Shown: one piece after another, positions 45,748 to 53,899 of the stretch
Position numbering within the stretch: position 1 is the stretch's first letter
Layout: each line of letters starts with the position of its first letter
NCBI RefSeq assembly: GCF_024741815.1
Contig: NZ_CP102951.1
Location: 1,751,001 to 1,815,000 of the forward strand
DNA from: Pseudomonas sp. LS1212
Lineage (GTDB): Bacteria; Pseudomonadota; Gammaproteobacteria; Pseudomonadales; Pseudomonadaceae
Length of the DNA: 64,000 bases
Reading direction: 5' to 3'
The notes under the pieces: generated by a model
Database searches by the model: none
Told to the model about the DNA's origin: nothing
What the model saw: only the letters and a program-made list of their open reading frames with translations
Program-made: the position numbers and the translations under genes

Positions 45748-45981
45748 ATGTTTCTAATCGGCATAACTCTTATAGTGATTGGTTGGGGCACGCGCCATTG
45801 GGTGGAGCGCCGCAAGTTCTACCGTAGAACTGGAGTAGGTTTGGAACAATTCCCTTCCTATACACGTATGTTGATCACGCGTTTTATAGAAGGCATTGTC
45901 GCGCTCATTGGTGGTATAGCTTCGTTGGGTGGTATTTTGATCATCGGCTATCATGCGCTTGTCTATTTCAATGTTTTGTAG
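45748..45981 (+). CDS. Small inner-membrane protein, two predicted TM segments
   Basis: 77 residues from ATG 45748, 8 bp after AGGGAGGG (an in-frame GTG at 45742 is too close). MFLIGITLIVIGWGTRHW and FIEGIVALIGGIASLGGILIIGYHALVYF are hydrophobic; the loop between is basic (ERRKFYRRTGVG). Unknown function. The J-domain gene starts 48 bp downstream on the same strand, so the two may be one operon. Confidence 0.65.
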   Translation: MFLIGITLIVIGWGTRHWVERRKFYRRTGVGLEQFPSYTRMLITRFIEGIVALIGGIASLGGILIIGYHALVYFNVL

Positions 45982-46029
45982 CCAGGTAGGGCTGTGTGCA
46001 GTTTCAGTACTCTTTGGCGAGTAATAGCT

Positions 46030-46995
46030 ATGGCTACCAGTGAATTGGACTTTCCTACCCACTACAACACGCTTAAGGTCGCGAAAAATGCGCCGCCAGA
46101 GATCATAAAAGCCGCCTATAAAACGCTGACACAGAAACACCATCCCGACAAAAACCCGGGAGACAAGAACGCTGCGCGAAACATGCAGCTGATCAACGAA
46201 GCGTATGAAGTGCTGTCTGACCCCGTGCGAAGGGCGCAGCACGACGCCTGGATTGAGGCAGAGCAAGAAAGACGTATGCGCGCACACTTCGCAAAATTGC
46301 ACGCTCAGCAGGCGCATGCGCAACCGGAGCCTTCTCAGGATCCCCAGCCGCCATCCCGCCCACCACGGCCAAAGAAACTCCTGTCCAGGCTTCAGAAAGC
46401 GCTCTTTTTGCTGGTAGGCGTGGCGTATGGTCTGCGTGCAATCGGCGTTTTCGATGTAAACCAGAGCCCGCCGACTCAGCAGCCAATTCCACCTGCACCG
46501 TCCACCACTGCTTCCCCACCGTCACTTGCCACTTCAACCCGGCCACCTGCGGCAACCCCAGGCATTCAAAACGTCAAGCCTCGATTGTGCGTACCCATGC
46601 CTGCGAACCCGCAAGGCACACCGTGGCCAACCGCAGCTGGCTACGTCAAGGGTGAACGGATACTGGCGGCAAATGGCCTGTCAATGCTCACAATCGACAA
46701 CATAAAAAGTTCGACCTCTATTTATGTGAAACTCAAGCAGCTTGGAAGCGGCATAACTGTTCGCCATGTTTATGTACCTGCAGGCCGAACATTTACCCTG
46801 TATAAACTCGAGCCCGGTCATTATAGGGTTACGTACAAGGATGTCAGGGGGGGGTGTAATTTCAAGACCGAAGTGTTCAAGCTTGTAGAAGACAGGAGTT
46901 ATAGCGAGCCTGCCTACAGTAATCTTGCGATCAGAATTCTCGATGAGCCTGATGAAAAGAGGCGGAATGATGGCGTCATCGAAGGTGAGTTCTGA
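46030..46995 (+). CDS. Membrane-anchored J-domain (DnaJ-like) protein
   Basis: 321 residues from ATG 46030. The N-terminal J domain (about 8-75) has HHPDKNPG with the HPD motif that stimulates DnaK ATPase, and MQLINEAYEVLSDP. A Pro-rich linker is followed by one hydrophobic segment (ALFLLVGVAYGLRAIGVF, about 117-134), another Pro/Thr linker, and a folded C-terminal domain with VYVPAGRTFTLYKLEPGHYRVTYKDVRGGCNFKTE. The latter looks like a beta-sandwich outside the cytoplasm. Not classical DnaJ (no zinc finger). Confidence 0.85.
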   Translation: MATSELDFPTHYNTLKVAKNAPPEIIKAAYKTLTQKHHPDKNPGDKNAARNMQLINEAYEVLSDPVRRAQHDAWIEAEQERRMRAHFAKLHAQQAHAQPEPSQDPQPPSRPPRPKKLLSRLQKALFLLVGVAYGLRAIGVFDVNQSPPTQQPIPPAPSTTASPPSLATSTRPPAATPGIQNVKPRLCVPMPANPQGTPWPTAAGYVKGERILAANGLSMLTIDNIKSSTSIYVKLKQLGSGITVRHVYVPAGRTFTLYKLEPGHYRVTYKDVRGGCNFKTEVFKLVEDRSYSEPAYSNLAIRILDEPDEKRRNDGVIEGEF

Positions 46996-47107
46996 CGCTT
47001 ACTCACTTCGCGAAAATATTTTAATTGGGATTATCCCCGGCCTCCCAATGAGTCAGGTTCAAAGGTCGACTGCCCAGACGAGAAATGAGTGCGCTTTACT
47101 CTAGCCC

Positions 47108-47392
47108 CTACCAACTAGAAGGGGGCGAACGCCGAGTATGAAAAACCGACAAAATCTGCAAGCGGTTATTACGAACGCGGTAGGGGATCAGATACGGCCA
47201 GTCCGCAATGGCCCATTCCCGCGTACCTGATATCCGGCCTTCGCGGCCCATGGCGGGAAACAGGGCCAGCTTGTCAACGCTTGCAAAGACAGCCTCAGAA
47301 AATCGGTTGGCGGCTTCAGGGTTTTCTAACGCGATGTACGCAGCCTCCTCTTCAAGATCCTTTAACGCCCCTCTGAGCCACTCAACCCTCAT
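47108..47392 (-). CDS. ParE/RelE-superfamily toxin
   Basis: This 94-residue toxin matches the ParE type: MRVEWLRGALKDLEEEAAYIALENPEAANRFSEAVFASVDKLALFPAMGREGRI, then PYLIPYRVRNNRLQILSVFHTRR. ParE toxins poison gyrase; RelE types cut mRNA, and the sequence leans to ParE. It overlaps the antitoxin gene by 11 bp, the normal coupling for type II pairs with the antitoxin first. Confidence 0.92.
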   Translation of the reverse strand: MRVEWLRGALKDLEEEAAYIALENPEAANRFSEAVFASVDKLALFPAMGREGRISGTREWAIADWPYLIPYRVRNNRLQILSVFHTRRSPPSSW

Positions 47393-47624
47393 GCGCGCTC
47401 CACTTTTTCGCTCTAAGCGCGGCGACTTCTTCGTCGCTGGCGAAATCGCCGGCGTCAGCTTCCTCTACAGCTTTCTGAATTTTCGCAATCTGCCAGGCTT
47501 CACGTTCCACGTATTCGCGCAGGGCGTCTACAGCGAGGTACGATTTGGTGCGGCCGGTGGCTTTTGCGAGGCAGGCAAGCGTTTCCGCCAGATCATCTGG
47601 CACGCGCAGTGACATCATCGACAT
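47382..47624 (-). CDS. Ribbon-helix-helix antitoxin
   Basis: This 80-residue partner of the ParE-like toxin has the N-terminal MMSLRVPDDLAETLACLAKATGRTKSYLAVDALREYVEREAWQ as the CopG-like RHH DNA-binding domain. The C-terminal acidic helix (VEEADAGDFASDEEVAAL) wraps the toxin. The complex probably represses its own promoter upstream of 47624. Confidence 0.92.
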   Translation of the reverse strand: MSMMSLRVPDDLAETLACLAKATGRTKSYLAVDALREYVEREAWQIAKIQKAVEEADAGDFASDEEVAALRAKKWSAHEG

Positions 47625-47797
47625 GGAAGCCTCCGTTTCGAGTCAGGTGTAATACAGTGAATGACATCGTAACACGCCGAGCTGCACAAGCAGTTTTTTG
47701 CATCCCATTTCGTTCTCTGCTAGAAGTCCCCAGGATCAATTGCTTCCCAAGCACCATCGCACCGTCTCTCAGCCAAAAAAACAAAAAAGGCGAGGCC

Positions 47798-48700
47798 ATG
47801 CTCCGCAAAACGCCCCAGCACCCCAACGCCCTTTCCCCCCAAGCCTGGGCTGCCTTCATGCCCACCCCCGCGCAACTCTCCAGCGAAGACAGCGGCTGGG
47901 CATCGATCACCGCACGCCGTCACCAACACCCGCCCAGCGGCTACATCCAGCCACCGCCACTTGCCGCGCACTTTATCGTGATCCACCTCGACACCCCTGG
48001 CGATCTGGGCGTAAAGCTCAACGGCCAATGGCTGCGCGGGCACAGCCAGCCGGGGCAGATTTCCATCATGTCGGCCAACCAGGAGAACGCCTGGGAATGG
48101 ACATCAGCCATCGATTCACTGCATGTCTGCCTCGATCCGCAGGTCCTGAAGCGGACAGCCCGCGATATCGACATGGCGGGTTTTGAATTGATGGATGGGA
48201 TAGGCCTGGAGAACAAGGCGATCTACAACATCGGCCTGGGTCTGCTCGACGAATTGCGCGGGGAGAAGTTGGGTTCGCGGGCGTATGTTCAGGCACTGAC
48301 CCAGACCTTCTGCCTGGAACTGCTGCGCAGCCATTGCAACCTTCATCCCGACGAGCCGGATGAGCGTCTGGCGCTGTCACCGCACAAGCTCAAAGCCGCA
48401 CTGGACTTCATTGAAAACCATCTGGCGCAGAATATTTCGGTGCAAGACATTGCGGCGGCGGCCAGGACCAGTCATTTCCATTTCGCCCATACCTTCCGCC
48501 AGGCCATGGGCGTTTCGCCGTACCACTATCTGCTGCAACGACGTATCGAGCGGGCCAAGGTTCTGCTGCGCGAAACAGATGCGCCGATCAGTGAAGTGGC
48601 GCTGGCGACCGGCTTTTCCAGCCAGAGCCACTTCACTGCCTGTTTCCACAGGACGAGTCAGGAAACCCCCAAACGCTTTCGTGAGCGCAACGACGGCTAG
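47798..48700 (+). CDS. AraC-family transcriptional regulator
   Basis: 300 residues from ATG 47798 behind GGCGAGG. The N-terminal cupin-like sensor region spans about 1-190. The C-terminal AraC/XylS DNA-binding domain has two HTHs: ISVQDIAAAARTSHFHFAHTFRQAMGVSPYHYLLQRRIERAKVLLRET and ISEVALATGFSSQSHFTACFHRTSQETPKRFRE. It is convergent with the NCS1 permease gene; the two stop codons share the bases CTAG (48697-48700). It may control the permease/aldehyde dehydrogenase unit. Confidence 0.93.
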   Translation: MLRKTPQHPNALSPQAWAAFMPTPAQLSSEDSGWASITARRHQHPPSGYIQPPPLAAHFIVIHLDTPGDLGVKLNGQWLRGHSQPGQISIMSANQENAWEWTSAIDSLHVCLDPQVLKRTARDIDMAGFELMDGIGLENKAIYNIGLGLLDELRGEKLGSRAYVQALTQTFCLELLRSHCNLHPDEPDERLALSPHKLKAALDFIENHLAQNISVQDIAAAARTSHFHFAHTFRQAMGVSPYHYLLQRRIERAKVLLRETDAPISEVALATGFSSQSHFTACFHRTSQETPKRFRERNDG

Positions 48701-50133
48701 CGATAACCGCCCTTGCCCGCGGGTTGTACCCATAGCCGCGTGACGATGCAGTACACCAGTGCGGCAACCAATACCGAGGGCAGGGACGCCGTGGTGAAGG
48801 CATAGGGGCCATGGCTTTCATAGGTCAGTGGATCGAGCAGGCTGACGTAGGTGGCGCAGCCGGCGACCATCGCCAGCAGTGCCGCCGGGTTGTAGCCGCC
48901 CCAGAAGCGGTAGGGGCTGTCCGGGCCGTTGTCGAACAGTGCGCGCACGCCGACGCGACGTTGGCGCATGAGGTAGTAGTCGGCGATCTGGATGCCGCAC
49001 AGGGGCGCAAAGCCCACGCCGATGAAGGCCAGGAAGGTGCCGAAGTGGGCGAAGAACAGTTCGGGGATGAACAGGCCGACGGCGGCCACCGGCAGGATGG
49101 TGATTAACAACAGTGCCGGCCAGGACAAGGTTTCCAGTGCCTTGAAGTGCCGCAGGCCGATGGCCGACGCGTAGACCCCGGCCACGGCGGTCCCCAGGTT
49201 GGCGGCCGCCACGAACAGCAGGGCGATGATGCCGTAGGCAGGCCCACCGATTGTCCGCAGCCACTCCGCAGGGTCGGAGACCTGCAACACCAGCACCCCG
49301 GCGATGCCGATCAGGCTCAGTGCCGGCACCGGGGCGGACATGCCCAGCATGATCGGCAGGGCAGCGGTGCGGCCCTTGGGCGCCATGCGCACCATGGCGC
49401 CGATGTAGGGCCACCAGGACAGCAGCGAGGCGATGCCGATTTCCACGCCTGTGGTGTAGTTCCACAGCTTGTCCGTTGCGGCGGCCGCCGGCACGGCGGT
49501 GGAGAGTTCGTCCCAGCGCTGGCTGACGATGATGTAGAGCACCCAGAAGCCGACCAGCACATGCACGACGAGGATCTTGGCAACTCGATCGACGCCGCGT
49601 GAGCCCTTCAAGAGGAAGCAGAACACCAGCGAGCAGGCCAACAGGATGGTCAACGGCACGAGCAGGGCGCTGTTCCCGTCCTCGATCCAGCCCAGCGCCA
49701 GGAGCAGTTGCGTGGTCGACTTGGCGAAGAAGATCAACAGCAGGGAGTTCCAGCCGATGATCGAGATGAACTGCATGGCGCTGACCAGTACCCAGCCACG
49801 GTTGCCGAACTGTGGCTTGGCCGAAGCGATGGAGTCGACGCCGAAGCGCATGCACACCGGCACCACGGCCAGGGCCACCAGCAGCATGCCGATCATGCAA
49901 CCGGCGCTCAGGGCGATGGCGCCCTGAGTGAAGGGCAGGTAGGCACCGACGTAGCCGCCGATCAGGTAGCACCAGGTCGCGGCCGCCGCGGTAGCCAGGG
50001 AGATGCCGAGTTTCCAGCTGCCCCAGGTACGCTCGTGGCGCAGCAGGGGCAGGGCGCTTTTGTCGGCTTCGATGGCGCTGTCGTCGGCGGCGCTTGCGGT
50101 AGTGCCGTTCAAGGTGGAGAGAGGCTCGCTCAT
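48697..50133 (-). CDS. NCS1-family (cytosine/purine/allantoin-type) permease
   Basis: This 478-residue transporter has about 12 hydrophobic segments. ATG 50133 overlaps the stop of the small upstream gene, which fixes the start. Features include WGSWKLGISLATAAAATWCYLIGGYVGAYLPF, IIGWNSLLLIFFAK, and FGTFLAFIGVGFAPLCGIQIADYYLMRQRRV, typical of nucleobase:cation symport 1. The substrate cannot be predicted; the next genes (aldehyde dehydrogenase) suggest an N-containing carbon source. Confidence 0.9.
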   Translation of the reverse strand: MSEPLSTLNGTTASAADDSAIEADKSALPLLRHERTWGSWKLGISLATAAAATWCYLIGGYVGAYLPFTQGAIALSAGCMIGMLLVALAVVPVCMRFGVDSIASAKPQFGNRGWVLVSAMQFISIIGWNSLLLIFFAKSTTQLLLALGWIEDGNSALLVPLTILLACSLVFCFLLKGSRGVDRVAKILVVHVLVGFWVLYIIVSQRWDELSTAVPAAAATDKLWNYTTGVEIGIASLLSWWPYIGAMVRMAPKGRTAALPIMLGMSAPVPALSLIGIAGVLVLQVSDPAEWLRTIGGPAYGIIALLFVAAANLGTAVAGVYASAIGLRHFKALETLSWPALLLITILPVAAVGLFIPELFFAHFGTFLAFIGVGFAPLCGIQIADYYLMRQRRVGVRALFDNGPDSPYRFWGGYNPAALLAMVAGCATYVSLLDPLTYESHGPYAFTTASLPSVLVAALVYCIVTRLWVQPAGKGGYR

Positions 50134-50285
50134 AGGTTCCACCCCGCTACCAGTGCGACGATCGGCAGGACAACGCCGAGCAGCAGCAGCCAGAACCAAC
50201 TCATGCCATCGAAGTCCTCGCCTTGCTCGGCCGGGTTCTCCAGCAAGCGCAAGCGTCTTTCCAGTTCGCCAGTTTGTTGTTGCAT
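50130..50285 (-). CDS. 51-residue single-pass membrane protein
   Basis: MQQQTGELERRLRLLE is an amphipathic charged N-terminus and FWLLLLGVVLPIVALVAGW a transmembrane helix. The stop overlaps the permease ATG (ATGA), so the two are translationally coupled. It may be a small accessory subunit of the permease. No family known to me. Confidence 0.7.
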   Translation of the reverse strand: MQQQTGELERRLRLLENPAEQGEDFDGMSWFWLLLLGVVLPIVALVAGWNL

Positions 50286-50362
50286 TTGTTTGGCCCTCAC
50301 CAGATGTCTTTCGAAAATCCCGCCGCCCGCAAAGCGCGGCGGGGTGTCGGGTGAAACGCTAC

Positions 50363-51874
50363 TCAGCGCTGCCCGGGGAACGCATCTTCATCACGGAATG
50401 GGAACCACCAGAAGTCCTGGGCGGAGGCGGCCGGGTCCATCATCACGAACTTGCTGTGGCGGAAGTTATCCAGCCCCTCGGCCCCCAGTTGCCGGCCCAT
50501 GCCCGATTGCTTGCGCCCGCCGAACGGCCCCGCATCGTTATCCAGCAGAGGGGCGTTCACCCAGACCATGCCGGCTTCCAGTTCGTGGCTGGCGCGCATG
50601 CTTTCTTCCAGGTTGGTGGTGTAGATCGTCGAGCCCAGGCCATAGCGCGAATCATTGGAGAGCCTCAGGGCTTCGTCGAGGCTGGCCACCTTGCAGATCG
50701 GCGCCACTGGCCCGAAGCTTTCGTCGTGCATGATGTCCATGCTCGCGGCGATGTCGGTCAACACCGTGGCTTCGGCAAACCAGCCTTTGTCCAGCCCGCG
50801 CGGGCGGCCACCGCCGGCACCGACGCGGGCGCCTTGTTCGATGGCCCGGTGCAGAATCCGCTCATAGCGTTCGCGCTGGGCCTGGGATGCCAGCGGCCCC
50901 ATGTCGACCTTGTCCAGGCCATTGCCCACGCGGATCAGCCGGGCATGATGGACCAGGCGCTCGACGAACGCATCGTAGACCGCCTCGTGCACATAGAAGC
51001 GTTCGGAGGAGGCGCACACCTGGCCACAGTTGAGGTAGGCGCCGAAGGCCGCACCGCGCGCAGCGATATCAATTGGTGCCGAGGGCATGACGATGAAGGG
51101 GTCGTTGCCCGAGGTTTCGATCAGGGTGCGCTTGTACTGCCCCGCGCATTCCCGGGCGATGCTGCGGCCGGTCTCGATCCCGCCAGTGAACGCGACCATG
51201 TGCGTATCGGCATGCCGCACCAGTTGCTGGCCGACGTCGGCGCCCCCGGTCAGTACCTGGACCAGGCCCTGGCCCAATTCGGCGAAGGCCTGGACGAACT
51301 GCAAGGTGGTCAGCGAGGTCAGCTCGGAGGGCTTGATGATCACCGCGTTGCCGGCCACCAGCGCGGCGGCGGCCTGCCAGCAGAGCAGGCACAGCGGGTA
51401 GTTGAAGGGCAGAATCAGCACCACAACGCCCAGCGGTTCCTTTAGCGAGAAGTTGAATTGCCCGTCCACCACGGGGCCTGCGACCCGGCCGATCTCATGC
51501 CGACCCAGTTCCGCGTAGTAATCCACGGCGGTGGCCGACCAGGAGACTTCGTCGAAGGACTCCTTGTAGGTCTTGCCGATTTCCCGGGTGAGCATCTCGG
51601 CGTAGAGCGGGCGCAGCTGGCGGATTTCGGCGGCCACTTCGTGCATGGCTTCGGCACGGTGCAAGGCATTGCTGCGGTTCCAGCGCTGCTGCGCCTGGTT
51701 GGCAATGGCGACTGCGCGGTTCACTTCTTCGCGGGTAGCATCGCCGATCTGGCCGATGCGCTGCTCGGTGGCCGGGTCGACCACGTCGTAACTCGCGGGG
51801 TTCATGCCGACCTGCAATTCACCGTTTATCCAATGACGACCGCTGAGGCGGGCAAACTGTTCAAGAGCATTCAT
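50363..51874 (-). CDS. Aldehyde dehydrogenase (NAD(P)-dependent)
   Basis: 503 residues from ATG 51874. The family signature is present: catalytic Cys in YLNCGQVCASSERFYVH and general-base Glu in LIETSGNDPF (in place of the usual ELGG). Rossmann-fold segments include PFNYPLCLLCWQAAAALVAGNAVIIKPSE and VAFTGGIETGRSI. It oxidises an aldehyde to the acid; sequence type is near the betaine-/lactaldehyde-dehydrogenase groups, but substrate is not assigned. It lies between the permease and DUF1254 genes, all leftward. Confidence 0.93.
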   Translation of the reverse strand: MNALEQFARLSGRHWINGELQVGMNPASYDVVDPATEQRIGQIGDATREEVNRAVAIANQAQQRWNRSNALHRAEAMHEVAAEIRQLRPLYAEMLTREIGKTYKESFDEVSWSATAVDYYAELGRHEIGRVAGPVVDGQFNFSLKEPLGVVVLILPFNYPLCLLCWQAAAALVAGNAVIIKPSELTSLTTLQFVQAFAELGQGLVQVLTGGADVGQQLVRHADTHMVAFTGGIETGRSIARECAGQYKRTLIETSGNDPFIVMPSAPIDIAARGAAFGAYLNCGQVCASSERFYVHEAVYDAFVERLVHHARLIRVGNGLDKVDMGPLASQAQRERYERILHRAIEQGARVGAGGGRPRGLDKGWFAEATVLTDIAASMDIMHDESFGPVAPICKVASLDEALRLSNDSRYGLGSTIYTTNLEESMRASHELEAGMVWVNAPLLDNDAGPFGGRKQSGMGRQLGAEGLDNFRHSKFVMMDPAASAQDFWWFPFRDEDAFPGQR

Positions 51875-52050
51875 GGGGGGCGCTTTTCCTTCAGTCGATG
51901 GAATGGCGCATCCGGCAGACGCCCAAGCGATGTTGCCTGGCGGCGGGCCGCGGATGCACAAGAGGCAAACCAAGGTTATGCCTCTGGCCGTCCACGGCTC
52001 TTTCAGGTTCCTGCTGGTTTTTATGTAATCCTGCGAATTGTTTTTCCGAG

Positions 52051-53529
52051 CTACTTGGCCGCCAAAACCCCCGGAGGCTGCCAAGTCCCTTCGCCGGCCG
52101 GCAGAATCGACGGCGGTGTGCCCTTGGGCCAATACAGGCGCATCACAAGGTAGATAGGGCCGTTGGGTGCGGGCAGCCAGTTGGCTTCCTTCTTCCTGCC
52201 GGGCGAGTCCTTCTGGATATACAGGGTCAGCGATCCATCCTTGTTCTTCTGCATGCCGCGCAGCATCGGCGAGTTGATGAGGTAGCGATTGATGGGGTTC
52301 TTGATCAGGAGCTGGCTCTTGCCGTCATACATGGTCACCGACCAGAAGGCATTGACCGGTGGCAACTGTCCGGCGGGGAACGTGAGGGTGTAGTTGTGTT
52401 TGCTGCCATCGAGCGGTTCGCCGGACGCATCGGTACGGGTCATCGGGTAAGTGGCTTCCACGGCATCGTTGCCGTAGATACCGCCCTTGGCTGCACTGGC
52501 ACGCATCAGCCAATTGCCCTTGAAGAAATCACGGTCGCCGAAGAACGAACCGACCTTCCAGCCATTGAGATTCTTCATGCCGTTGCTCAGGAAATCGTCC
52601 ACCTTCTCGTCACCGGCCTTCATGCCCAGCAGGATGGCAGCCTTGTGTTCTGCCGAGAGGTCCTTGTACTCAAAGGTCTTGCCAGGCCCGATGCCGATGC
52701 TGGCCAGCCTGGCCCGCAGATCCTTTTCTTCTGGCGCCGGTGGGACGAATTGGAGTGCGGCGTCCAGGTATTGATAGAAGTTATCCTTGATCCCGGCCGT
52801 GGTGGCGGGGAGGAAGTCGACCTTCGGTGCGGCCGGCGGTGCCGGTTGCTTGAGGAAGGCCGACAGTGGTTGGGCTTTGTATCCGGCCTGCACCTTCACC
52901 ACCTTTGGCATGTCGGCGGGGTTGAAGAGTTGAGTCCGATAGGCGGCGACCGCGAAGGGGGTTGTCGAGGCAAAGACCTTCTTGATACCCGGGGGCGTCT
53001 GGCCATTCCAGTCGGGACCTACGACGAGGTAGTCGCCCGGTCCGCTTCCCGTTGCACGGCTGCCGATATAGCCGAAGTTGTAGGTATTGGCGTCGGTGAG
53101 CATCACCGAGTAGTAGCGCTTTTTATCCACCGCGGGCACCGACAGCACCATGGGCTCGGCGCGTAAATCCATCCACAGGATCGAGTAGGGCGTGTCGCTG
53201 TTGGGCGTGACGATGGCCGTGTCTTCGTAGGTAAAGACGCGGGCTTCATTTCTGATCTGGTTGAACGGTGCCTTGTATTGCGGGTTGCTCGTATCCACGG
53301 CGAATTCATACATCACCGCGTAGTTCATGACCAGCGGCAGCCCATAGATGAACGCTTCCTCGGCGATGGCCCTGGTTTGGGCGATGTCTGGCGCGGCGAC
53401 GCCTTGGGCAACGTCTTTCTTTTCGGCCTGGGAAACCGGGTCGTCTTTCTTTTCGCAGCCGGTAATCAGGCTGGCCGCAACTGCAAGGATGGCGACCCAT
53501 TTCATGTGCACTGAAGGTTGGGGGTTCAT
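52051..53529 (-). CDS. DUF1254/DUF1214 lipoprotein
   Basis: This 492-residue lipoprotein has a signal ending in LITGC at about residue 25. DUF1254 follows (EEAFIYGLPLVMNYAVMYEFAVDTSNPQYKAPFNQIRNEARVF, SNPDT-like TPNSDTPYSILWMDLRAEPMV), then DUF1214 near the C-terminus (NAFWSVTMYDGKSQLLIKNPINRYLI). The family is common in Pseudomonas, with no established reaction. It stands alone, 177 bp upstream of the aldehyde dehydrogenase gene, and probably has its own promoter. Confidence 0.93.
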   Translation of the reverse strand: MNPQPSVHMKWVAILAVAASLITGCEKKDDPVSQAEKKDVAQGVAAPDIAQTRAIAEEAFIYGLPLVMNYAVMYEFAVDTSNPQYKAPFNQIRNEARVFTYEDTAIVTPNSDTPYSILWMDLRAEPMVLSVPAVDKKRYYSVMLTDANTYNFGYIGSRATGSGPGDYLVVGPDWNGQTPPGIKKVFASTTPFAVAAYRTQLFNPADMPKVVKVQAGYKAQPLSAFLKQPAPPAAPKVDFLPATTAGIKDNFYQYLDAALQFVPPAPEEKDLRARLASIGIGPGKTFEYKDLSAEHKAAILLGMKAGDEKVDDFLSNGMKNLNGWKVGSFFGDRDFFKGNWLMRASAAKGGIYGNDAVEATYPMTRTDASGEPLDGSKHNYTLTFPAGQLPPVNAFWSVTMYDGKSQLLIKNPINRYLINSPMLRGMQKNKDGSLTLYIQKDSPGRKKEANWLPAPNGPIYLVMRLYWPKGTPPSILPAGEGTWQPPGVLAAK

Positions 53530-53899
53530 TGCAGTGCGGCTCCGGTGGGGTTAACTAAACGAACGGCTGCCCGCCGAACCCTCTGGGCAGTCGTTGCCGC
53601 CCGGGAAGTTCGCTGAGTTTTTGCTGCCATTAGGCGCGCCAGTTAATGGCCGCATGCGCCATGGCGGCCACAGGCCAGGTGCCCGGCGTCCCTGTAATGG
53701 GTGACCATTGAGGGATCTCCTTCGCCGTGAATGAGATGCAAGTATTTAGCGTAGCAGGTGGGGGATTGCGTTGTATTGGAGGGCTTGCCCGCGATGGCAT
53801 CACTGCGCTGATACAGACAAACCGCGTTGCCTGTATCGCGGGCAAGACCCGTTCCTGCAATTCCCACGCGGAATGGAGTGGGAACGAGGTGGCGATAAA
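53530..53899. other. Intergenic region with a REP-type inverted pair
   Basis: About 370 bp between the DUF1254 and aminotransferase genes. It holds the inverted pair at 53781-53846. A tiny leftward frame (VTHYRDAGHLACGRHGACGH) was seen but not accepted. Confidence 0.55.
53778..53870. repeat. REP/REPIN-type element
   Basis: GGGCTTGCCCGCGAT (53781-53795) faces ATCGCGGGCAAG (53835-53846), followed by ACCCGTTCCTGCAATTCC. This is the usual style of Pseudomonas putida-group REP sequences arranged as an inverted doublet. Confidence 0.75.

Noticed and set aside
47108..47624. Toxin-antitoxin pair as a novel system
   Set aside because: Both proteins fit standard ParE and RHH families with normal gene order.
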